From Gammaproteobacteria bacterium (GTDB taxonomy: Bacteria; Pseudomonadota; Gammaproteobacteria; Chromatiales; Chromatiaceae), in contig JAUXDV010000136.1 in assembly GCA_030620735.1 (NCBI GenBank), forward strand, positions 1-5,678: a stretch of 5,678 bases of DNA. Reading direction: 5' to 3'. The translations under genes were made by a program, and so were the position numbers. A model generated the notes under the pieces. That model did not search any database and had not been told where the DNA came from. It was given only the letters and a program-made list of their open reading frames with translations. This document shows, piece by piece, positions 1-4,325 of this stretch (its first letter is position 1; every line of letters begins with the position of its first letter).

Positions 1-593
1 TCATCATCGATCATGGCGCGCACGGTCTCATCCGCGATGCTCTCGATTTTGGAGACCTCGTGGGAGGTGCGGAAACCATCGAAAAAATGTACGATCGGGA
101 TGCGTGACTCCAGAGTTGCCGCCTGTGAAATCAACGCCATGTCGAGCGCCTCCTGCACAGAGTTGGATGACAGCATGCCAAAGCCGGTAGGGCGTATCGC
201 CATGACGTCGCTGTGATCGCCAAAGATCGACAGAGCCTGCGCCGCCAGTGAGCGGGCGGCGACATGGAACACAGTTGGCGTCAGTTCACCGGCTATCTTG
301 TACATGTTGGGGATCATCAACAACAGCCCCTGGGAAGAGGTGAATGTGGTGGTCAATGCACCAGCCTGCAATGCGCCGTGTACAGTGCCGGCGGCTCCCC
401 CTTCGCTCTGCATCTCGATCACTTCAGGAATGGCGCCCCACAGATTTTTCTTGCCATTGGAAGACCATTCATCTGAGAGTTCACCCATTGGCGATGACGG
501 TGTAATCGGGTAGATGGCAATCACTTCATTGGTTTGATGGGCGATCAATGCGGCGGCATGATTGCCGTCAATGATGATGGGGTTTTTGATCAT
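1..593 (-). CDS. nifJ: Pyruvate:ferredoxin (flavodoxin) oxidoreductase, N-terminal part, truncated by window edge
   Basis: This enzyme oxidatively decarboxylates pyruvate with CoA to acetyl-CoA and CO2, passing electrons to ferredoxin or flavodoxin; it is cytoplasmic, TPP- and Fe-S-dependent and usually oxygen-sensitive. I translated the minus strand by hand. It reads openly from ATG at 593-591 for 197 codons plus two bases and leaves the window. The segment is the pyrimidine-binding TPP domain I. It has YPITP with Thr31, MQSEGGAAG with Glu64, a long GALQAGALTTTFTSSQGLLL-like stretch, and HVAARSLAAQ with Arg114. Thr31, Glu64 and Arg114 fall at the numbers recalled for the pyruvate- and TPP-contacting residues of the Desulfovibrio africanus enzyme. 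Family members are about 1,170-1,200 residues, so roughly five sixths is missing. No strong Shine-Dalgarno is seen (GGATCA at most). The gene is divergent from dxs. The role could be nitrogenase electron supply (NifJ) or general fermentation; the sequence does not decide. Confidence 0.95.
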   Translation of the reverse strand, partial: MIKNPIIIDGNHAAALIAHQTNEVIAIYPITPSSPMGELSDEWSSNGKKNLWGAIPEVIEMQSEGGAAGTVHGALQAGALTTTFTSSQGLLLMIPNMYKIAGELTPTVFHVAARSLAAQALSIFGDHSDVMAIRPTGFGMLSSNSVQEALDMALISQAATLESRIPIVHFFDGFRTSHEVSKIESIADETVRAMIDD

Positions 594-681
594 GGTGGCT
601 GATCCATTATATTTAGAAAGCAGATGGTGAAGATGTTAGTCGAAAGTCACTGCTGCCGCTATTGTTTATGACGATATTTTT

Positions 682-695
682 TTGATTTGAATCAA
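682..695. promoter_or_regulatory. FNR/ANR-type binding site, perfect TTGAT-N4-ATCAA
   Basis: The sequence TTGAT TTGA ATCAA matches both half-sites of the FNR/ANR/Dnr consensus without mismatch. Proteins of the Crp-Fnr family bind it. FNR and ANR do so when their [4Fe-4S] cluster is intact, that is without oxygen. Its centre (688.5) lies about 95 bp upstream of the nifJ start codon and about 90 bp upstream of the likely dxs transcription start. An oxygen-sensitive pyruvate oxidoreductase is an expected target for anaerobic activation. The site is symmetric, so orientation gives no direction. That it is bound in this organism is inference. Confidence 0.75.
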
Positions 696-717
696 TGCAA
701 GTCGTGATCAGCTTCCT

Positions 718-747
718 GTTGCCGTAACTGAATGATTCAGCGGCAAC
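718..747. repeat. Compound inverted repeat (hairpin or operator) upstream of dxs
   Basis: GTTGCCG (718-724) is exactly complementary to CGGCAAC (741-747). Inside it CTGAA (728-732) pairs with TTCAG (736-740), around a TGA loop. The left side carries an unpaired TAA (725-727). The result is a 12-bp stem with a three-base bulge and a three-base loop. No T-run follows, so it is not a standard terminator. It lies just upstream of, and touches, the expected -35 zone of the dxs promoter. An operator for a dimeric regulator is therefore as likely as an RNA structure. Confidence 0.6.
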
Positions 748-763
748 CTCAGATGATGATAAC

Positions 764-772
764 TGGTAGAAT
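764..772 (+). promoter_or_regulatory. Likely extended -10 promoter element for dxs
   Basis: TGGTAGAAT is an extended -10 (TG-N-TATAAT with one mismatch). It is 36 bases before the dxs GTG and predicts a start near 779 and a leader of about 30 nt. No good -35 hexamer is seen at 16-18 bp, which is tolerable for extended -10 promoters. Confidence 0.45.
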
Positions 773-808
773 AGCCGAAATCCGTGTCAAAACATTCGTA
801 AAAAACCA

Positions 809-2686
809 GTGAACGATTCATCACTCCCACAACAGTTTACCCTGCTGGAGAGCATCAATGATCCAGCTGAATTGCGCCTGCTCGATGAAGAGCAACTGCT
901 GCAGTTGTGTGATGAATTGCGCCAATTTCTGATACACAGCATCTCCAGAACCGGCGGCCATCTTGCAGCCGGGCTCGGTGTCGTCGAGCTGACAGTTGCA
1001 TTGCACGCTGTTTTTCAGACTCCCGAAGATCGCATTGTGTGGGATGTCGGGCACCAGGCCTACCCGCACAAAATCCTTACCGGCAGGCGCAGCATGATGA
1101 GCCGCCTGCGCGTCAAAGACGGTCTCTCCGGGTTTCCCCGCCGTGAGGAGTCAGCATACGATACTTTTGGAACCGGCCATTCGAGCACATCGATCAGCGC
1201 CGCGCTGGGTATGGCGATTGCATCCCGTCAGGCGCAGGATAATCGTCATGCAATCGCGGTGATTGGTGACGGCGCCCTGACCGGAGGCATGTCATTCGAG
1301 GCATTGAACCATGCCGGATCGATCAGTGACATCGACCTGCTGGTGATCCTGAATGATAATGATATGTCGATTTCCCACCCTGTTGGCGCTGTCAGCACCT
1401 ATCTCTCGCGGGTGCTCTCAAGCCGTTTCTATAACAAGGTAAAAAACAAGGGGCGCTCAGTGCTGCAACGTACGCCTAACCTGCGTGATTTTGCTGATCG
1501 CTGGGAAGAGCACATGAAAGGCATGATGCTTCCGGGTACACTTTGGGAAGAGCTTGGCTTCAACTATATCGGCCCCGTTGATGGGCACGATTTGCCGATG
1601 CTGATGGATACGCTCTCCAATATGCGCAAAATGAGCGGGCCTCGTTTTTTGCATGTTGTTACGCAAAAGGGGAAAGGCTATGAGCATGCCGAAGAGAAGC
1701 CGGTCACATTTCATGGCGTGACGCCATTTAATCCGATTACAGGAAAGCTTGAAAAAAGCACCTCTGGCAAGAGTTACACTGGCGTATTCAGCGACTGGAT
1801 CTGCGCTGCTGCTCACAGCGACGAACGTCTTCACGCTGTGACTCCGGCAATGTGCGAGGGCTCCGGTCTGGTGGCCTTTGCCGAAGAGTTTCCACAGCGT
1901 TATCACGACGTCGGTATTGCCGAGCAGCATGCGCTGACGTTTGCCGCCGGTATGGCCTGCGAGGGCCTGAAGCCTGTCGTTGCGATCTATTCGACCTTCC
2001 TGCAGCGCGCCTATGATCAGCTCATCCACGACATTGCGCTGCAGAATCTGGATGTCACATTTGCTGTCGACAGGGCGGGAGAAGTCGGGGCAGATGGCGC
2101 GACGCATGCCGGTGTTTTCGACCTGGGTTTCTGCAGAACAGTGCCGAACCTGGTTGTCATGGCCCCTGCGGATGAGGCGGAGTGCCGACGCATGCTGCAG
2201 AGCGCCTATGAATATGCAGGGCCGGCGCTGGTTCGCTATCCCCGCGGCGGCGGTTCGGGCGCGATTGAGACTGAAGCACTGGAAACCCTGCCGCTGGGAA
2301 AGGGCGAGGTGGTGCGCCGGGGAGAACAGGTCGCTATCCTGGCATTTGGGAGCATGGTGGCTGTAGCGCAGCAGGTGGCGGAAAGTCTCAATGCGAGCGT
2401 TGCCAATATGCGCTTCATCAAGCCGCTGGACGAGGCGCTGGTTAAGGAGCTGGCGTCATCGCACCAGCTGCTGGTCTCTGTCGAGGAGAACATGGTGCAG
2501 GGCGGGGCGGGCTCTGCAATTGCTGAATACCTCAACAATGCCGGAATCGGCAGCAATTTGCTGCAGTTGGGATTGCCCGACCGCTTCATCGAGCAGGCGA
2601 CACAGCAGCAGCAGCTGCAGGAAGCAGGACTTGATATGCAGGGCATCGAACGGCAGATCAGGGCGGCGTTGGACCAGCAAGCCTAA
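809..2686 (+). CDS. dxs: 1-deoxy-D-xylulose-5-phosphate synthase
   Basis: DXS condenses pyruvate with glyceraldehyde 3-phosphate, using TPP, to give 1-deoxy-D-xylulose 5-phosphate and CO2. This is the first step of the MEP isoprenoid pathway and a precursor step for thiamine and pyridoxal phosphate; the enzyme is a cytoplasmic homodimer. The protein has 625 residues (E. coli 620). Visible marks are GGHLAAGLG with His51, DVGHQAYPHK (79-88), GHSSTSIS (123-130), the TPP/Mg motif GDG (153-155) with NDN (182-184), the general-acid Glu372 in AEQHA, and Tyr394, Arg400, Asp429 and His433 of the pyrimidine domain. A C-terminal transketolase domain covers about 490-620. GTG 809 is the only usable start: an in-frame TAG lies at 767-769 with no ATG between. 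The N-terminus also aligns with E. coli DXS at this length. No Shine-Dalgarno is obvious. Glu425 occupies a position usually hydrophobic. The gene appears monocistronic. Confidence 0.98.
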   Translation: MNDSSLPQQFTLLESINDPAELRLLDEEQLLQLCDELRQFLIHSISRTGGHLAAGLGVVELTVALHAVFQTPEDRIVWDVGHQAYPHKILTGRRSMMSRLRVKDGLSGFPRREESAYDTFGTGHSSTSISAALGMAIASRQAQDNRHAIAVIGDGALTGGMSFEALNHAGSISDIDLLVILNDNDMSISHPVGAVSTYLSRVLSSRFYNKVKNKGRSVLQRTPNLRDFADRWEEHMKGMMLPGTLWEELGFNYIGPVDGHDLPMLMDTLSNMRKMSGPRFLHVVTQKGKGYEHAEEKPVTFHGVTPFNPITGKLEKSTSGKSYTGVFSDWICAAAHSDERLHAVTPAMCEGSGLVAFAEEFPQRYHDVGIAEQHALTFAAGMACEGLKPVVAIYSTFLQRAYDQLIHDIALQNLDVTFAVDRAGEVGADGATHAGVFDLGFCRTVPNLVVMAPADEAECRRMLQSAYEYAGPALVRYPRGGGSGAIETEALETLPLGKGEVVRRGEQVAILAFGSMVAVAQQVAESLNASVANMRFIKPLDEALVKELASSHQLLVSVEENMVQGGAGSAIAEYLNNAGIGSNLLQLGLPDRFIEQATQQQQLQEAGLDMQGIERQIRAALDQQA

Positions 2687-2711
2687 GCTTGATCAGCGAT
2701 TTTCTTTTTTT

Positions 2712-2788
2712 AACCACAGATGCACACAGATAAACACAGATTAAGGGATGTCTTAAATATCTGTGTTTATTTGTGTGCATCTGCGGTT
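2712..2788. repeat. Intergenic palindromic repeat with ~10-bp ACAGAT units
   Basis: The left arm (2712-2741) and right arm (2759-2788) are inverted copies matching at 28 of 30 positions, separated by 17 bases. A short TTAAG/CTTAA pair lies inside the loop. Each arm is itself made of three units with an ACAGAT core at 10-bp steps. One of the two mismatches is a G-U wobble in plus-strand RNA and the other is a wobble in minus-strand RNA, so a stable stem can form from either strand. It lies between the dxs stop and the shared terminator. Similar ACAGAT palindromes are, as I recall, dispersed in many proteobacterial genomes. No open frame in it looks like a gene. Confidence 0.85.
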
Positions 2789-2824
2789 CATTGATCTCCT
2801 ATTTCGGACATAGCTTTAGTCACG

Positions 2825-2853
2825 AAAAAAGGCGGCATTACAGCCGCCTTTTT
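2825..2853. terminator. Bidirectional intrinsic terminator for convergent dxs and prk
   Basis: GGCGGC (2831-2836) and GCCGCC (2843-2848) form a perfect stem around the loop ATTACA. It is flanked by six A on the left and five T on the right, so a U-run follows the hairpin in both directions. It sits 21 bp past the prk stop codon and about 140 bp past the dxs stop. Confidence 0.93.
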
Positions 2854-2874
2854 CTATGTGAATGTCAAAAGCGT

Positions 2875-3747
2875 TTAATGTGCTTTATCCATCATGTGCT
2901 CAATGACGGGGGCCAGGATGATCTCCATGGCGAAGCCCATCTTTCCGCCTGGAACGACGATCGAGTTGCGCCGTGACATGAATGAATCAGAGATCATGGC
3001 GAGCAGAGAGGGGAAATGGATATTGAATCTCTGTGGATCAGCAAAGCGGATGACCACGAAACTCTCATCAGGAGTCGGAATGTCACGCGTGATAAAAGGG
3101 TGTGATGTATCTACAGTCGGCACACGCTGGAAGTTGATGTCGGTGCGTGAGAATTGCGGGGTGATGTGATTGATGTAATCCGGCATACGACGCAGGATGG
3201 TATCGACAGTTGCCTCCGCAGAGTAACCACGCTCGGCGGCATCACGGTGAATTTTCTGAATCCACTCGAGATTGACGATAGGCACAACGCCAATACCCAG
3301 GTCAACATGCTTTGCAGGGTCGTGTTCATCAGTCTTGACAAGCCCATGCAAGCCTTCGTAAAAAAGCAGATCAGTGCCGGCGGGAATCTCTTCCCAGGGG
3401 GTGAACTCTCCGGGGTTTTTATCAATGCCAAGGCGCTCATTGTGCTCGGCGGCCTCTTCGACGCTGTGAAGATAGTAGCGTTTGTTGCCACCGCCGGTTT
3501 TACCATAAACCTTGAAAAGCTCTTCGATCTTGTCGAAGCGATTGGCCTCGGGGCCAAAATGGCTGAGATGATCCTCCTCCATTTTCACCTTCATCTCTGC
3601 ACGGTCATAGCGGTGGAAACTGTCGCCTTCGACAACGGCGGGATTGATATTTTCACGCTCAAAAATATGTTCGAAAGCGCGTTTAACGGTGGTGGTGCCG
3701 GCGCCTGAAGAGCCGGTCACTGCAACAACGGGGTGCTTTTTAGACAT
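2875..3747 (-). CDS. prk: Phosphoribulokinase, class I (proteobacterial type)
   Basis: Phosphoribulokinase phosphorylates ribulose 5-phosphate with ATP to ribulose 1,5-bisphosphate, the RuBisCO substrate, in the Calvin cycle. The 290 residues equal the length of the Rhodobacter sphaeroides enzyme. The P-loop GSSGAGTTT is at 12-20. Asp42 (catalytic base), His45 and Arg49 are in GDSFHRYDR. Glu131 ends the Walker B motif in LLFYEGLHG, and Arg168, Asp169 and Arg173 are in IHRDAAERG. All match the Rhodobacter numbering as I recall it. Relative to that protein the loop before HFGPEAN (about 53-62) is shorter and the stretch around 100-112 is longer. Bacterial class I enzymes are commonly NADH-activated and AMP-inhibited. 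The start has a clear Shine-Dalgarno. Heterotrophs such as E. coli carry a similar PrkB, so the gene alone does not prove carbon fixation. No RuBisCO or other cbb gene is adjacent. Confidence 0.95.
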   Translation of the reverse strand: MSKKHPVVAVTGSSGAGTTTVKRAFEHIFERENINPAVVEGDSFHRYDRAEMKVKMEEDHLSHFGPEANRFDKIEELFKVYGKTGGGNKRYYLHSVEEAAEHNERLGIDKNPGEFTPWEEIPAGTDLLFYEGLHGLVKTDEHDPAKHVDLGIGVVPIVNLEWIQKIHRDAAERGYSAEATVDTILRRMPDYINHITPQFSRTDINFQRVPTVDTSHPFITRDIPTPDESFVVIRFADPQRFNIHFPSLLAMISDSFMSRRNSIVVPGGKMGFAMEIILAPVIEHMMDKAH

Positions 3748-3754
3748 AGATAAA

Positions 3755-3761
3755 TCCTCTT
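3755..3761 (-). promoter_or_regulatory. Ribosome binding site of prk
   Basis: On the minus strand AAGAGGA precedes the ATG by seven bases and fixes the start at 3747. It overlaps the perfect 10-bp palindrome CTCTTAAGAG (3757-3766). Confidence 0.8.
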
Positions 3762-3763
3762 AA

Positions 3764-3789
3764 GAGACAGATAAGTGAGACAGATAAGT
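3764..3789. repeat. Perfect 2 x 13-bp tandem repeat in the prk leader
   Basis: GAGACAGATAAGT occurs twice head to tail with no mismatch (3764-3776 and 3777-3789). It begins three bases upstream of the prk Shine-Dalgarno. In prk mRNA each unit reads as a pyrimidine-rich stretch with UCUC. Such a stretch could pair with the purine-rich ribosome site or serve as a repeated protein site. The function is unknown. Confidence 0.85.
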
Positions 3790-3805
3790 AAAGCTGATAA
3801 TAATG

Positions 3806-3847
3806 GAGAGTAAATTGGAAAACAGTGGTGCTTTCCAATGCACTCTC
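3806..3847. repeat. 16-bp imperfect inverted repeat upstream of prk
   Basis: The left arm (3806-3821) and right arm (3832-3847) match at 14 of 16 positions around a 10-base spacer. The core is ATTGGAAA with TTTCCAAT. It lies about 10 bp downstream of the extended -10 element on the minus strand, so it would be in the 5' leader of prk mRNA. No U-run follows, which argues against a terminator of the upstream gene. An operator or a leader hairpin is more likely. Confidence 0.7.
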
Positions 3848-3856
3848 AACTAATAA

Positions 3857-3865
3857 ATTATACCA
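3857..3865 (-). promoter_or_regulatory. Likely extended -10 promoter element for prk
   Basis: The minus strand reads TGGTATAAT, a perfect TG-N-TATAAT. It lies just past the stop codon of the Mth938-domain gene and predicts a start near 3850 and a leader of about 100 nt. The -35 region is poor. This suggests prk has its own promoter even though the upstream gene points the same way. Confidence 0.55.
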
Positions 3866-3870
3866 TGGCT

Positions 3871-4233
3871 TTAGACAATAATCGCTGCGATGACGTCTCT
3901 CCCTTCATCCAGCAGCAGGTTATAGGTTCTTGCTGCAGCGGCTGAGTGCATGATTTCGACACCAATACCGAGGCTGATCAGTTCGGCATAGTGCTGCATC
4001 GGCGGAAATTGCTGGGTCACACCTGTCCCCAGCAACAGGATATCCGGTGTATGTTCTGCAATGAAACTGAAGTGCTCGGATTGGAGTTCTTCAATGCGCT
4101 CGATTTGCCAGGGTGCGCAGCTTTCCGGAGTGACGATAATACTGTGCTGATAGCATTTTCCATTGACCTGGATCTCTCCAGGCTGATAACTGTCTATGGT
4201 GAATCCGCCGCTTTGTACAAAGTTAAATTTCAT
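3871..4233 (-). CDS. Mth938-domain (DUF498, Xcc1710-like) protein of unknown function
   Basis: This 120-residue protein fills the usual length of the family. It has the central PDILLLGTG stretch (about residues 63-71) followed by QQFPP. The C-terminal part GIGVEIMHSAAAARTYNLLL runs to about residue 108, before a hydrophobic end. No signal peptide or membrane segment is visible. The fold class is that of archaeal Mth938 and mitochondrial NDUFAF3, a complex I assembly factor; the bacterial role is not established. The ATG at 4233 is the first start, because an in-frame TGA lies two codons upstream. The Shine-Dalgarno is weak. It is divergent from alaC and 123 bp upstream of prk in the same direction. 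As I recall, the pairing with alaC occurs in other gammaproteobacteria. Confidence 0.88.
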   Translation of the reverse strand: MKFNFVQSGGFTIDSYQPGEIQVNGKCYQHSIIVTPESCAPWQIERIEELQSEHFSFIAEHTPDILLLGTGVTQQFPPMQHYAELISLGIGVEIMHSAAAARTYNLLLDEGRDVIAAIIV

Positions 4234-4270
4234 GAATCATCAAATTCTATGCTTACGTGATTGAATTTTT

Positions 4271-4283
4271 CCGGACACTCCGG
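4271..4283. repeat. Short inverted repeat in the Mth938/alaC divergent gap
   Basis: CCGGA and TCCGG form a perfect 5-bp stem around CAC. The site would lie in the leader of the minus-strand gene and upstream of alaC. It is short enough to be chance; an operator is possible. Confidence 0.35.
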
Positions 4284-4305
4284 TACTTTGTCATCTTTCA
4301 CGCTG

Positions 4306-4314
4306 ATTATATCA
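4306..4314 (-). promoter_or_regulatory. Likely extended -10 promoter element for the Mth938-domain gene
   Basis: The minus strand reads TGATATAAT, a perfect extended -10. It predicts a start near 4299 and a leader of about 65 nt. The -35 region would fall inside the first alaC codons and matches poorly. It abuts the alaC Shine-Dalgarno on the opposite strand. I see no convincing plus-strand promoter for alaC in the gap. Confidence 0.5.
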
Positions 4315-4319
4315 AGAGG
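4314..4319 (+). promoter_or_regulatory. Ribosome binding site of alaC
   Basis: AAGAGG lies six bases before GTG 4326. It selects that codon over the in-frame ATG at 4341, which would be 21 bases away from the site. Confidence 0.8.
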
Positions 4320-4325
4320 TTTTGA

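Larger units (their letters stand above)
594..808. promoter_or_regulatory. Divergent control region between nifJ and dxs
   Basis: This 215-bp gap holds no gene. It contains the FNR-type box, the compound inverted repeat and the dxs extended -10 listed separately. For the minus-strand nifJ the best -10 candidate at a usable distance is TAACAT (638-633). It would put the start near 626 and the FNR box centre near -62, close to the classical class I activator position. A perfect TATAAT also occurs on the minus strand at 611-606, but it would start transcription only about six bases before the ATG. Neither has a convincing -35 element, which fits an activator-dependent promoter. Promoter assignments here are inference. 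Confidence 0.6.

Noticed and set aside
264..513. Two plus-strand frames of about 70 codons near the left end.
   Set aside because: The minus strand here encodes the conserved TPP domain of PFOR, with Thr31, Glu64 and Arg114 in place.
606..611. Perfect minus-strand TATAAT as the nifJ promoter.
   Set aside because: It would place the start only about six bases before the ATG and has no -35 match; a site further upstream fits the FNR box better.
1457..2107. A 216-codon open frame antisense to dxs.
   Set aside because: It overlaps the catalytic core of dxs and shows no family features; treated as a shadow frame.
2712..2788. The ACAGAT palindrome as a CRISPR array.
   Set aside because: Units are only about 10 bp with no spacers and the two arms are inverted, which does not fit CRISPR repeats.
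2773..2976. Plus-strand frame of 67 codons spanning repeat, terminator and prk 3' end.
   Set aside because: It crosses a strong terminator and antisense prk sequence, and has no family features.
3154..3708. A 184-codon open frame antisense to prk.
   Set aside because: It lies wholly inside a well-conserved phosphoribulokinase and has no recognisable family features.
4304..4314. TGAT-N3-ATCA in the Mth938/alaC gap as a second FNR site.
   Set aside because: The half-sites are three bases apart, not four, and the outer bases do not complete TTGAT...ATCAA on both sides; it overlaps the -10 element, which explains it.
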